Assembly (NCBI GenBank): GCA_041660815.1 | Contig: JBAZVN010000007.1 | Span: forward strand, 109,957-173,956 | DNA length: 64,000 nucleotides | DNA from: PALSA-1006 sp041660815 | GTDB lineage: Bacteria > Pseudomonadota > Gammaproteobacteria > Burkholderiales > Gallionellaceae | Direction of reading: 5' to 3' | In this document: positions 17,004 to 25,786 of the stretch, piece by piece | Numbering within the stretch: the first letter of the stretch is position 1 | Layout of the letters: the number at the start of each line of letters is the position of its first letter | Notes under the pieces: model-generated | What the model was told of the DNA's origin: nothing | The model's database searches: none | The model's input: the letters and a program-made list of their open reading frames with translations, nothing else | Program-made: the position numbers and the translations under genes

Positions 17004-17801
17004 TTAGTTATCGATTGCCGCTCTTAATTCTTTCACCAACTTGCCGACATTGGCAACGACATTGCTTTCATTCGAGTTTTCCACCTCTTGCACAATGCGG
17101 CTACCCACCACCACGCCGTCGCATAATTTTGCAACCGCATGCGCCGTTGCCGCATCGCGGATACCGAAACCCACGCCAATCGGCAGTTTAATATGTTTGC
17201 GTAACTGCGGCATTTTTTCCTCAATGGCGGACAAATCAATGCTGCCCGAGCCGGTCACGCCTTTAAGTGAAACATAGTACACATAGCCGCGCGCCAGCTT
17301 GGCAACCTGTTGAATGCGCGCCTCATTGGTGGTGGGTGCCAGTAAAAAGATGGGGGCAATATTGTGGCGCTGCAGATGATCGAAGGCCTCGTGACTTTCT
17401 TCCGGCGGGAAATCGACGGTTAACACACCGTCAACGCCAACCTCGGCGCAGCGCTGCGCGAAAAAATCCCAACCCATTGATTCTATTGGATTTCCATATC
17501 CCATCAATACCACCGGCGTAACCGCATCCTGCTTGCGAAACTCTGCCACCATCGCCAATACTCCGCGTAATGACATGCCCTGTTTCAGCGCGCGTTCGGA
17601 AGCGCGTTGAATAACCGGGCCATCCGCCATCGGATCGGAAAACGGCACGCCCAACTCCAGCACATCGGCTCCCGCCTCCACCAAACCGTGCATCAATGGC
17701 ACCGTCAGTTGTAGCGACGGGTCACCCGCCGTGATGAATGGAATAAGCGCTTTGCGCTGTTGGAGTTTGAGCTTATCGAAGGTCGTTTGGATTCTGTTCA
17801 T
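17004..17801 (-). CDS. trpA: Tryptophan synthase alpha chain
   Basis: 265 residues, the usual TrpA length. The TIM-barrel signatures are clear: FITAGDPSLQ, the catalytic Glu in LELGVPFSDPMADGPVIQ, the GYGNPI loop, VDFPPEES and the phosphate-binding GVGFGIRDA. It cleaves indole-3-glycerol phosphate to indole and glyceraldehyde 3-phosphate and channels indole to TrpB. Its start overlaps the trpB stop by 4 bp, so the two are translationally coupled. Confidence 0.97.
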   Translation of the reverse strand: MNRIQTTFDKLKLQQRKALIPFITAGDPSLQLTVPLMHGLVEAGADVLELGVPFSDPMADGPVIQRASERALKQGMSLRGVLAMVAEFRKQDAVTPVVLMGYGNPIESMGWDFFAQRCAEVGVDGVLTVDFPPEESHEAFDHLQRHNIAPIFLLAPTTNEARIQQVAKLARGYVYYVSLKGVTGSGSIDLSAIEEKMPQLRKHIKLPIGVGFGIRDAATAHAVAKLCDGVVVGSRIVQEVENSNESNVVANVGKLVKELRAAIDN

Positions 17802-18997
17802 AGCGTAATCCCCTTCAGTTTTGCGACGGTATCCATATCCTTATCGCCGCGACCTGAAAGATTTACCAGCAGCACTTTGTCTTTACCCAACGTTGGCGCA
17901 ATCTTCATGGCATGTGCCAGCGCATGGCTGGATTCCAGCGCGGGAATAATGCCTTCAAAACGACACAGCGCATCAAACGCAGCCAGCGCTTCGTCATCAT
18001 TAATGGCGACATACTGCGCACGGCCAATATCTTTTAGCAGACAATGTTCGGGACCGACGCCGGGATAGTCCAGCCCCGCAGAAATAGAATGCGTTTCGAT
18101 AATTTGTCCATTTTCATCCTGTATCAAATACACTTTATTGCCGTGTAGCACGCCCACTTTGGCATTTGCGGTGAGTGGCGCGGCATGCTGGCCGCTGGCA
18201 ATGCCGTGGCCGCCCGCTTCCACGCCGATGATCTGCACATTGGCCTGTTCGATGTAGGGATGAAACAATCCGATCGCATTGGAACCGCCGCCCACGCAAG
18301 CAATCACTGCATCCGGCTGGCGACCGATCATTTCCGGCATTTGCAGTTTTGCTTCATTACCAATCACGCACTGAAAATCTCGTACCATCATCGGATAAGG
18401 ATGCGGGCCCGCCGCCGTGCCAAAAATGTAAAAGGTCGATTCAACATTGGTGACCCAGTCGCGAATCGCTTCATTGCACGCATCTTTAAGCGTCTTGGAG
18501 CCGCTTTCCACCGGAACAACGGTAGCGCCCAGCAATTTCATTCGAAATACATTGGCTGCCTGGCGCTGAATATCTTCCGCGCCCATGTACACAATACATT
18601 CCATACCGAAACGCGCCGCCACCGTGGCAGTTGCCACGCCGTGCATGCCCGCACCGGTTTCGGCGATTACGCGTTTTTTACCCATGCGCTTGGCGAGCAA
18701 CGCCTGACCAATGGCATTGTTAATTTTGTGCGCGCCGGTATGGTTTAGATCTTCGCGCTTCAAATATATTTGCGCGCCGCCCAAGCTTTCCGACAAGCGC
18801 TTGGCGTGATAAATCGGGCTGGGACGCCCGACATAGTGTTTCAATTCATAGGCAAATTCAGCCTTGAACTCGGGATCATCGCGAAAGCGCAAATACTGCG
18901 TGCGCAATTCTTCTACCGCAGGGATGAGCGTCTCGGCCATGTAGATGCCGCCGAACTGGCCGAAATGGCCGGTATTATCTGGAAAGTTGTATGTCAA
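17798..18997 (-). CDS. trpB: Tryptophan synthase beta chain
   Basis: The open frame reaches further upstream to 19120, but homology to TrpB begins at TYNFPDNTGHFGQFGG. The best start is therefore the TTG at 18997, giving 399 residues against 397 in E. coli. The PLP lysine lies in NHTGAHKINNA, and the phosphate-binding loop is GGGSNAIG. It condenses indole with serine to make tryptophan. With this start the gene overlaps the 3' end of trpF by 23 bp and trpA by 4 bp, giving a tightly coupled trpF-trpB-trpA unit. The rare TTG start may limit TrpB synthesis. Confidence 0.93.
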   Translation of the reverse strand: MTYNFPDNTGHFGQFGGIYMAETLIPAVEELRTQYLRFRDDPEFKAEFAYELKHYVGRPSPIYHAKRLSESLGGAQIYLKREDLNHTGAHKINNAIGQALLAKRMGKKRVIAETGAGMHGVATATVAARFGMECIVYMGAEDIQRQAANVFRMKLLGATVVPVESGSKTLKDACNEAIRDWVTNVESTFYIFGTAAGPHPYPMMVRDFQCVIGNEAKLQMPEMIGRQPDAVIACVGGGSNAIGLFHPYIEQANVQIIGVEAGGHGIASGQHAAPLTANAKVGVLHGNKVYLIQDENGQIIETHSISAGLDYPGVGPEHCLLKDIGRAQYVAINDDEALAAFDALCRFEGIIPALESSHALAHAMKIAPTLGKDKVLLVNLSGRGDKDMDTVAKLKGITL

Positions 18998-19610
18998 AAC
19001 GTTTAACCTCGCTGATGAATGCAGCGATTTTCGCCGCATCCTTAATTCCTTTTGCCGCCTCCACGCCGCTGGAAACATCCACCGCGTAAGGCCGCACTTG
19101 TTTAACTGCCTCTGCCACATTGCCCGACTGTAAACCGCCCGAAAGAATCACCGGCAGCGGTAATTCAGGCGGAATCAATGCCCAGTCAAACGACTCTCCC
19201 GTGCCACCATGCGTGCCTTCCACATAGGCATCCAGTAACAAACCCTGCGCACTGTGGTAGCGGGATGCGTATTGTAACAAATCTACTCCTGCTTTAACCC
19301 TCACTGCTTTCAAATAGGGCTTGCCAAATTGCGCACAAAATTCCGGCGTTTCTTCCCCATGAAATTGCAAAACATCCAGTGAAACGTGCGCCAATACTTC
19401 GCGCACATAATCTGCAACAGGATTCACAAACAGCCCCACCACGGTCACAAACGGCGGCACTGCTTTAAGCAGCACAACGGCCTGATCCAGAGTGATATGA
19501 CGCGGACTTTTCTCAAAAAAAACAAAGCCAAGCGCATGCGCACCGCCATTGACGGCTGCCTGTAAATCTTGTTCTCGGGTGATGCCGCATATTTTGATTC
19601 GAATCATCAT
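18975..19610 (-). CDS. trpF: Phosphoribosylanthranilate isomerase
   Basis: The open frame extends to 19688, but the family begins at MIRIKICGITREQD, so I place the start at the double ATG at 19610/19607 (211 or 210 residues). TIM-barrel motifs include the catalytic Cys in KICGIT, GFVF, QFHGEE, the catalytic Asp in LLDAYVEGTHGGTG and the final LSGGLQSGNV and VDVSSGVE. It performs the Amadori isomerisation in tryptophan synthesis. It is the first gene of the trpFBA unit, and the lemA gene diverges upstream. Confidence 0.95.
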   Translation of the reverse strand: MMIRIKICGITREQDLQAAVNGGAHALGFVFFEKSPRHITLDQAVVLLKAVPPFVTVVGLFVNPVADYVREVLAHVSLDVLQFHGEETPEFCAQFGKPYLKAVRVKAGVDLLQYASRYHSAQGLLLDAYVEGTHGGTGESFDWALIPPELPLPVILSGGLQSGNVAEAVKQVRPYAVDVSSGVEAAKGIKDAAKIAAFISEVKRFDIQLSR

Positions 19611-19741
19611 GATTAAGCAAAAAACTGAGCCGGGGCGGCATTGTAAGAGCAAATGCACACGCGGCCAAATGCGTAGTTTCGCCGACACGATCCGACTGCT
19701 CTAGAATAGCGCCTTATTTCACCCGTTCAGGAGCACTTTAA

Positions 19742-20323
19742 ATGACCAGTACTCTCATTTTTTTCGGTATCGCCAGTGTTGCCTTAATTTACATCATCAG
19801 CCTCTACAACAATCTGGTTCAACTCAAACACGGCGTCGCCAAAGCCTGGGCAAACATCGACGTGCTGCTCAAACAACGCCATGACGAGCTGCCAAAACTG
19901 GTCGAAGTGTGCCGGCAATATACACAATTTGAACAGGAAACCTTGCAGCGTGTGATCGCCGCTCGCTCGCAAGTACAAGCCGCCCGCGAAGGACAAGACA
20001 TCGGTGCGTTGGGTAAAGCGGAAGGCATGTTGCGTATGGGACTTGGCAACATCTTCGCGGTGGCAGAGGCTTATCCCGAGCTTAAAGCCAACCAGCATTT
20101 TATGCAGTTGCAAACCCGTATTACCGGCCTGGAAAATGGCATCGCAGACCGGCGCGAACTGTATAACGAATCCGTGAATATTTATAACGTGGGCATCGAA
20201 CAATTTCCGGCGCTGCTGGTCGCCAATATGTTCAACTTTAACGACAAACCGCTACTGGAATTTGCCAGCGCGGAAAAAGCAGATGTGGATATGCAAAAAT
20301 TATTTAAAGGTCGTCCCGAATAA
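19742..20323 (+). CDS. lemA: LemA family protein
   Basis: 193 residues. A transmembrane helix at about 3-23 is followed by the helical LemA domain with hallmark stretches YNNLVQLKHGVAKAWANIDV, LLKQRHDELPKLV and YNESVNIYNVGIEQFP. LemA proteins are membrane-anchored helical bundles of unsettled function. A ribosome site (CAGGAG) precedes the ATG. It lies 14 bp before a GIDE-domain membrane protein, a pairing I recall from other proteobacteria that suggests a joint membrane role. Confidence 0.92.
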   Translation: MTSTLIFFGIASVALIYIISLYNNLVQLKHGVAKAWANIDVLLKQRHDELPKLVEVCRQYTQFEQETLQRVIAARSQVQAAREGQDIGALGKAEGMLRMGLGNIFAVAEAYPELKANQHFMQLQTRITGLENGIADRRELYNESVNIYNVGIEQFPALLVANMFNFNDKPLLEFASAEKADVDMQKLFKGRPE

Positions 20324-20337
20324 CCGGCTTGCCGCAC

Positions 20338-21261
20338 ATGACTTTTCTATACGGCACGTTCAATGAGCGAAGTTTTTCCGCGTCATTACGTCGCCACTAC
20401 ATTCAACTCATCACTTCCGGCACCCAGCTTTTTTTGCTGGCCATCGGTGCGCAATTACAAACTCGCGAAGCATGGCTGTGGAGTTTGGGACTGATTGCCT
20501 TTATCAGTCTGTGTGCGTGGCTCTCCGTCTTGTATCGCTGGCGCGCCATCGTCGGCACGCCCACTTCCAAAATCGCCTCCGCCGCACAAGGTTATGTGGA
20601 ATTGATCGGCAAAGGAAAATATTTCAACGCAACTCCGCTCATTAGCCCTCTTCTGCAACTGCCCTGCCTGTGGTTTCGCTACCGGATTGAGCATAAAAAC
20701 AGCAAGCATAAATGGCACGCGGAAAGCGCTGGCGAAAGTGCTGGGCCGTTTTTACTGGACGATGGCAGCGGCGTGTGCGTGATCGATCCGGCAAATGCTG
20801 AAATTATTGCCGCGCATAAAGACACGTGGAATAAGGGGGAATATCGCTATACCGAATGGCGTTTGGCAAACATCGATAGACTTTACGCCTTGGGCGAATT
20901 TAAAACCCTGGGTGGCAGCACTGCCGCGCCGCAAACCGACGACGAAATTAAAGCCGTGCTGGCCGAATGGAAAACCAACCGAACAGATTTACATGCGCGC
21001 TTTGATTTAAATAACGACGGGGAATTGGATATGCGTGAATGGGCTGTGGCGCGCCGTGCTGCGCATCGTGAAGCGGAAAAACGCGTGAATCTGGCGCGTT
21101 CTGCGCCAGATACCCATTATCTGGTGCAGCCAGCTGACGGCAGATTATTCCTGCTCAGCAACCTGACTCCCGAGCAGCTTGTGCGCCATTATTCTGTATG
21201 GACTTGGGGGCACTTATTTATTTTTTTTGGCGCATTGAGCGCAATAGCCTGGGTCATTTAA
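20338..21261 (+). CDS. GIDE-domain membrane protein with an EF-hand
   Basis: About 307 residues from the ATG at 20338 (a TTG three codons earlier is possible). Two N-terminal transmembrane segments (about 20-60) precede a GIDE-like beta domain (about 75-195: CLWFRYRIE, FLLDDGSGVCVIDP, YRYTEWRL) as found in MULAN-type ubiquitin ligases, but without the RING domain. An EF-hand loop DLNNDGELDMRE follows near residue 225, with ligands at positions 1, 3, 5, 9 and 12. A C-terminal transmembrane helix closes the chain. Bacterial GIDE proteins next to LemA are of unknown function; membrane protein quality control or Ca2+-responsive behaviour are only possibilities. Confidence 0.8.
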   Translation: MTFLYGTFNERSFSASLRRHYIQLITSGTQLFLLAIGAQLQTREAWLWSLGLIAFISLCAWLSVLYRWRAIVGTPTSKIASAAQGYVELIGKGKYFNATPLISPLLQLPCLWFRYRIEHKNSKHKWHAESAGESAGPFLLDDGSGVCVIDPANAEIIAAHKDTWNKGEYRYTEWRLANIDRLYALGEFKTLGGSTAAPQTDDEIKAVLAEWKTNRTDLHARFDLNNDGELDMREWAVARRAAHREAEKRVNLARSAPDTHYLVQPADGRLFLLSNLTPEQLVRHYSVWTWGHLFIFFGALSAIAWVI

Positions 21262-21266
21262 CTTCA

Positions 21267-21530
21267 TCAGCGCTTGCGCTGCTGTTTATGCCAGTAACGA
21301 AATTCTTCCTCATATACCTCGACATCCAGCTCGATAATCCGACTTTGCAGGCGTGCCTGAACATCTGCAACCGCCTTGTTATAAATGCTCGGACCAATTT
21401 CCTCGATAAAAAATTGCAACAGACTGTCCGCCGTCATATTGCCGATTTTCTCTTCCATATTTTCATTGAAATAACGCTCAATGGAAGAAACCGCCGCTTT
21501 ACGCGCCTCTTTACCCAGCTCGATACTCAT
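21267..21530 (-). CDS. DUF2164 family protein
   Basis: 87 residues, with the characteristic DUF2164 sequence: KEARKAAVSSIERYFNENME, IGNMTAD, FFIEEIGPSIYNKAVADVQ and a basic tail. The protein is small, soluble and mostly helical; no function has been assigned to the family. Its start lies 1 bp after the stop of the large cyclase-domain protein, so both are probably translated from one message. It is convergent with the GIDE gene, 5 bp apart. Confidence 0.85.
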   Translation of the reverse strand: MSIELGKEARKAAVSSIERYFNENMEEKIGNMTADSLLQFFIEEIGPSIYNKAVADVQARLQSRIIELDVEVYEEEFRYWHKQQRKR

Positions 21531-21531
21531 C

Positions 21532-23337
21532 TCATTTCAACTCGTTCAAATAATTTAAGCTACACAACAGGGTAGGCGGCTGATGCTTGGGACGAATGTG
21601 GAACATTCTGAAAGATCCATAATTTTTCGCACTGGGCAATACCCCGGCATATTCAAAAGTCGCCCAATCCTCCCCCTCCAATTCAAGCTTGGAAACGAAC
21701 GCTTCCGTGCCAAACATTTCTCCGGGAGGGGTCACCGGTTCAATACGTGCCGTTTTTGAAACTTCAGTACTGGAATAAGTTTGCTTCTGCTCCAAATGAT
21801 CATAAAAACTAAACACCGGCCCGTAGTGCAAGCCAATGCGCATTAGCAATGGTTCATCCAGTTGCAGCGCGGATTGGTCAATCTGCTTCAAAACCTGATC
21901 CAACTCGAAAGCGATACGCGCCAGCGTGGTGGCCTTTTCAGTAACCAGATATATCGCATCGCCCCAGGTGTCAATCAGTTGAATTTCGGGGCGAAATTTT
22001 TCAATGGCTTTGGCCAATTGCGGATGCAGCACATTGAAATACCACAGCACATCACGGTCGTGCAATTTGCTATAGCCCCGTACATCCGAGAAAAGAATAG
22101 CGCGCGGTTGACGCCTGTATTCGGGGAAATCGCGCGAAAAACTGCGAACTCCGCGTGATTCCAGCAGGCCGGGACACGCGATAAATTCCGCATCATGCTG
22201 CAGAGCCGACCACTTTAAAATATTCTGATAGGTACTTGAGGACGGATCAGATTCACGCTGATCCCAAATCGCCACTTGCAGGGCTTTTGCACTCAGTGAG
22301 TTGGCACGCATCACAGCCATGCCCATCGCCACATCGGCGCAATATTCAAATAACGAATCGTCTCCCAAAAATTCGGATTCTGTAGCGTAAGAAATTGAAC
22401 TGGCCCGCTTCAGGCAGTCGTGAAAACGCTTAACCCAATGCTCACCGGCGGGACGTACTGAAACGTTACAAAATTCTTCGGTGGTAAACGGCAGCCAAAT
22501 ATTGAGCTCGCCGCCGCGCTGCAATATTGCTTCGGCAAACATAATATCGGAGCCCGCAGCCAATGAGCCATACGCAATCGCGCAGTAATTGTTTGACAGC
22601 ACGCTTGCAACTTTACCCTGCAATTCCTGCTGTTGCTGCAGTGTAGCGGGACGATGCTGATCGAAAATATGCCCGCAATAATAAATGACTGTTTCCGGCA
22701 GCAGCGGATCAAGCAGCGCATTATCGTAACCATTGTGTGCGCAAATTAACTGCAGTTGCCGCTTGTTGCGCGCCCCCACCAACAGATTATCCCCGCGCAG
22801 CTTACCGGCGGCTTCAAGGGCTTTGCGTGCTTCGTCCACTCTATTCAGCAGCAGGTAAGCTTCCGCCTGGGTAACCAGTGAAAAATAGGGTTTTTCATGG
22901 TCTTGAATAGCCTGTGCCAGCGAAATTTCAGCAAGGTGCTGAGACTGACTTAAATCCCCCGAAAGCAGAAATAACGTAGCCGCATTGATCGCGGAATAAT
23001 ACCCGCCGGTTTGATTAAAACTATTCAGGTAAGAGTGGGCGGCAATTCGCAAACTGTCGTGATCAAGACTGGAGAAAGCCAAATCTTTTAGGATGCGCGA
23101 TTCCAAAGCCAGCACATTTTCACTTTTGCTCAAATAAAGTTTATAGGTGTAAAAACTATCCAGCGCTCGTTTTTTTGCATCGCAGCGCGCCAGCGCCATC
23201 ACCGAATGATATTGAAAAAACTCCTCGTCAGGTTTTTCCTTGAGCGCTGCCTGCGCCAAGTCATACTCTTTCAGATAATCACCCGATTTTTGCGCCCGAA
23301 TAATTTCTTTTTTAACTTCTTCAATATAATCAATCAC
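21532..23337 (-). CDS. TPR / SLOG-like / class III cyclase-domain protein
   Basis: 601 residues, no signal peptide. Residues 1-200 form TPR-like helices. Residues 216-360 contain a Rossmann-like segment with AYGSLAAGSDIMFAEAILQ (255-273), similar to nucleotide-sensing SLOG/LOG proteins. Residues 410-590 are a class III nucleotidyl cyclase domain: metal Asp418 in FSDVRGYSKL and Asp460 in TWGDAIYLV. The usual substrate-selecting Lys before Thr is Asp456 here, and the transition-state Asn is Ser in VSKTARIE, with Arg531 kept. Such TPR-cyclase proteins form a family with this TWGD signature. The reaction is therefore uncertain, and cAMP synthesis should not be assumed. Co-transcribed with DUF2164. 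Confidence 0.8.
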   Translation of the reverse strand: MIDYIEEVKKEIIRAQKSGDYLKEYDLAQAALKEKPDEEFFQYHSVMALARCDAKKRALDSFYTYKLYLSKSENVLALESRILKDLAFSSLDHDSLRIAAHSYLNSFNQTGGYYSAINAATLFLLSGDLSQSQHLAEISLAQAIQDHEKPYFSLVTQAEAYLLLNRVDEARKALEAAGKLRGDNLLVGARNKRQLQLICAHNGYDNALLDPLLPETVIYYCGHIFDQHRPATLQQQQELQGKVASVLSNNYCAIAYGSLAAGSDIMFAEAILQRGGELNIWLPFTTEEFCNVSVRPAGEHWVKRFHDCLKRASSISYATESEFLGDDSLFEYCADVAMGMAVMRANSLSAKALQVAIWDQRESDPSSSTYQNILKWSALQHDAEFIACPGLLESRGVRSFSRDFPEYRRQPRAILFSDVRGYSKLHDRDVLWYFNVLHPQLAKAIEKFRPEIQLIDTWGDAIYLVTEKATTLARIAFELDQVLKQIDQSALQLDEPLLMRIGLHYGPVFSFYDHLEQKQTYSSTEVSKTARIEPVTPPGEMFGTEAFVSKLELEGEDWATFEYAGVLPSAKNYGSFRMFHIRPKHQPPTLLCSLNYLNELK

Positions 23338-23384
23338 TTATGTGGCACCAAGATATTGAAATTGCAGCAAATTAATTATGCCTG

Positions 23385-24683
23385 TTAACCGGCCTTGGGA
23401 ATAATGCGTACGAAAACAATACGCGGCCCGTTCATTTTTTTAACCACCGCATCGAACTGGGCAAATGAGATACGCTGCCCTTCTTCAGGTAGCTCTCCGA
23501 GCTGTTGTAAAATTAATCCGCCAATTGATTCGACTCCGGACTCTTCAACATCAATTCCAAGCGTACGTTCCAGCGTAAAAATCGGCAAACTTCCTTTACC
23601 CATAAGTGACCCGTCATCCAATTTTGACCACTCATTTTGCGTTTGGCGAAACTCATCCCGAATTTCTCCGACCAGCGCTCCCAGCAAATTGTCCAAGGTG
23701 ATGAAGCCCAGTGGATGCCCGTCACTATAAGCAACCACAGCAAAATGCGGCGCGCCCAATCTAAAGCGTCGAAAAAGTTCGGTTGCGGATGCGCTGGGTG
23801 ATACAACAACAATCGGTCGCGCGAGTTTATCCAGCGTTTTGAGATTGGGATTCTTGCGAATGGCGATGAAAATGTCTTTTAAATGAATCATGCCTTTGGC
23901 ATGCCCATCGCTGTCCAGATAGGGGTAACGGCTATACCGATGCTGGACGATACGATCCAGAATATCCTCAATATTGTCCGTCTCTTTTAGCGAAACCGCT
24001 TCATTGAATGGACGCATCAAATCGGCAACTTCAAGATCGCGAAAATCCAGTGCCTGGGCCAACACGCGCCATTCATCGCCGCTAAAATTTGAGTCCGCAC
24101 GAGATGAGCGCAGAATAAGCTTTAATTCATCTGCCGAATATTGGCTGTCATGGCTATGGGCAATATTCAGATTCACCTTGCTCAATAGCCAGTTTGAACT
24201 ATTATTTAAAACCCATATGACCGGATACATAGCCCAATAAAACAAATAAAGGGCGGGGGCCGTCCACAGTGCCACTTTTTCGGTGATACGGATTGCCATT
24301 GACTTGGGTGCAAGTTCTCCGACCACAATGTGCAAATATGAAATGATAAAAAATGCAGTAAAAAAAGCGATGCCATGAATTAATTTTTCACTTTCGATAC
24401 CCAGCGCCGTCAACAACGGAAGTAACAGATCGGCAATAGCCGGCTCACCAATCCAGCCCAGACCAAGCGAGGCGAGCGTAATGCCCAGTTGGCAGGCGGA
24501 AAGATACGCATCAAGTTTATGGTGCACCTTGAGCAAAATGCGGCCACGCCAGCCGTATTTTTTTGCAATGGCTTTGACGCGGGTTGCGCGAAGTTTTACA
24601 AGGCCAAACTCCGCAGCGACAAAAAAACCATTTAGCAATACCAGAAGAAGTGCAACAAAAATCAACAGAAAACTAGTACTCAT
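23385..24683 (-). CDS. CNNM/CorC-HlyC family transporter-like protein with CBS domains
   Basis: 432 residues in three parts. An N-terminal DUF21/CNNM transmembrane domain (about 1-195) contains LNGFFVAAEFGLVKLRATRV. A CBS pair follows (about 210-335; VADLMRPFNEAV, RYSRYPYLDSDGHAKGMIHL). The C-terminal CorC/HlyC domain (350-430) contains GGLILQQLGELPEEGQ. Members are linked to magnesium or cobalt homeostasis; older names call them hemolysins, which is not supported by sequence. It stands alone, divergent from the Lys/Ala-rich gene. Confidence 0.9.
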   Translation of the reverse strand: MSTSFLLIFVALLLVLLNGFFVAAEFGLVKLRATRVKAIAKKYGWRGRILLKVHHKLDAYLSACQLGITLASLGLGWIGEPAIADLLLPLLTALGIESEKLIHGIAFFTAFFIISYLHIVVGELAPKSMAIRITEKVALWTAPALYLFYWAMYPVIWVLNNSSNWLLSKVNLNIAHSHDSQYSADELKLILRSSRADSNFSGDEWRVLAQALDFRDLEVADLMRPFNEAVSLKETDNIEDILDRIVQHRYSRYPYLDSDGHAKGMIHLKDIFIAIRKNPNLKTLDKLARPIVVVSPSASATELFRRFRLGAPHFAVVAYSDGHPLGFITLDNLLGALVGEIRDEFRQTQNEWSKLDDGSLMGKGSLPIFTLERTLGIDVEESGVESIGGLILQQLGELPEEGQRISFAQFDAVVKKMNGPRIVFVRIIPKAG

Positions 24684-25004
24684 ATAACGGGTAACTCGTA
24701 CCCTTGACCTTTCGAAAAACTCAGACGACCCGTATTATATGCGCTAGTTCCCGGCAATAAGTTCGATCAGTACTTACCGATATCCCTGAGCGGGAGATTG
24801 CACTTTCGCTGCCGCAGAGAATCTTGCCCATAAAACCATTTTCATCATCACCCAACCCGGGCTTTAGCCAATGCGCCCGTTTTCGATTCGAGCGGAATAT
24901 ATATTTTCTTTTAACGTCAACGCTATATAGCTTGGCGCGTTACTGACGGCTGACATTAGTATTGTCATAAACGTTTATCCATCTAAACCATTGGGAGTTT
25001 TACT
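24684..25004. other. Intergenic region between divergent genes
   Basis: A 321-bp non-coding stretch upstream of both the CNNM-type gene and the small Lys/Ala-rich gene, so it must hold at least two promoters. I see AT-rich segments around 24900-24970 but no operator or riboswitch I can name. The small gene has the ribosome site GGGAG at 24991-24995, ahead of its ATG. Confidence 0.5.
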
Positions 25005-25265
25005 ATGAAACTGTTGTCAACTTTGCTTGCTGCTGTATTCGCACTTGTTACTTTCTCTGCTGTTGCTAACGAAGCTCCTACTGCTGCCGCAGCAGTTGCC
25101 GCCGCTACTGAAGCTGTTGCTGCCCCTGCTGCTCCGGCTGCTGAAGCAGCTCCTGCAAAAAAGGCTAAAAAAGCCAAGAAAGCTAAAAAAGCCAAGAAGG
25201 CTAAAAAAGCTGCTCCTGCCGCCGAAGCAGCACCCGCAGCTGAAGCCGCACCAGCAGCCAAGTAA
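25005..25265 (+). CDS. Small exported Lys/Ala-rich protein, 86 aa
   Basis: A signal peptide (MKLLSTLLAAVFALVTFSAV, cleavage near AVANE) is followed by an Ala/Pro/Glu segment, a run of six KKA units (about 52-69) and Ala/Pro/Glu repeats to the end. A good ribosome site upstream and a strong terminator directly downstream show a discrete, probably abundant transcript. The KKA repeats resemble histone H1-like tails, but a signal peptide places the protein in the periplasm or outside. It could bind anionic polymers; this is inference. No known family is recognised. A frame on the opposite strand is an artefact of the repetitive GC pattern. Confidence 0.75.
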   Translation: MKLLSTLLAAVFALVTFSAVANEAPTAAAAVAAATEAVAAPAAPAAEAAPAKKAKKAKKAKKAKKAKKAAPAAEAAPAAEAAPAAK

Positions 25266-25280
25266 TATTGCTGTTGTTAA

Positions 25281-25307
25281 AAAGGCAGGGGCAACCCTGC
25301 TTTTTTT
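25281..25307 (+). terminator. Rho-independent terminator of the Lys/Ala-rich gene
   Basis: GCAGGG-GCAA-CCCTGC stem-loop followed by seven T, 15 bases after the stop codon. Confidence 0.9.
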
Positions 25308-25339
25308 ATTGCCGGCGAATCTCGTAGTAAAATAGCGTC

Positions 25340-25786
25340 ATGATCTGGAAACCCAATGTCACCGTTGCCGCGGTGCTCGAACAAAACGGCAAATTCTTAC
25401 TCGTTGAAGAACATACCTCGCAAGGTCTCATGTTCAATCAACCCGCCGGACATCTTGAACCCGATGAATCTATTGTGGCGGGAGTGGCGCGCGAGGTTCT
25501 GGAAGAATCCGCCTACGACTTTGCTGCGGAATATTTAATCGGCATCTATCGCTGGCATTCAACCATTGCCTCAACCACTTATTTGCGCTTTGCTTTTGGC
25601 GGACGCATTCTCGCGCATCACCCGGAACGTCCGCTGGACGAGGGTATCGTTCAGGCTACCTGGATGTCATTGGACGACATTCGTGCCACTCAAGCGCGCC
25701 ACCGAAGCCCGTTAATCTTGCGCTGCGTGGAGGATTATGTCGCGGGGAAACGCTATCCATTGGACATCTTGACCCATTATGACTAG
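25340..25786 (+). CDS. nudJ: NUDIX hydrolase, NudJ-like
   Basis: 148 residues with a Nudix box starting GHLEPDESIVAGVAREVLEE. The box keeps the catalytic REVLEE core, but the usual Gly after EE-x is Ala. The following IGIYRWHS and YLRFAFGG segments match NudJ-type enzymes, which hydrolyse thiamine pyrophosphate intermediates and nucleoside di/triphosphates. It overlaps mnmA by 8 bp, the common arrangement in beta- and gammaproteobacteria (nudJ-mnmA-purB). Cytoplasmic. Confidence 0.88.
   Translation: MIWKPNVTVAAVLEQNGKFLLVEEHTSQGLMFNQPAGHLEPDESIVAGVAREVLEESAYDFAAEYLIGIYRWHSTIASTTYLRFAFGGRILAHHPERPLDEGIVQATWMSLDDIRATQARHRSPLILRCVEDYVAGKRYPLDILTHYD

Noticed and set aside
23385..24683. Hemolysin annotation for the CNNM/CBS protein
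   Set aside because: The name is historical; the domains are those of CorC/CNNM metal-homeostasis proteins and nothing indicates a toxin.
24983..25261. A 92-codon open frame opposite the Lys/Ala-rich gene
   Set aside because: It arises from GC-biased Ala codons read backwards; it has no ribosome site, and the plus-strand gene has a signal peptide and terminator.
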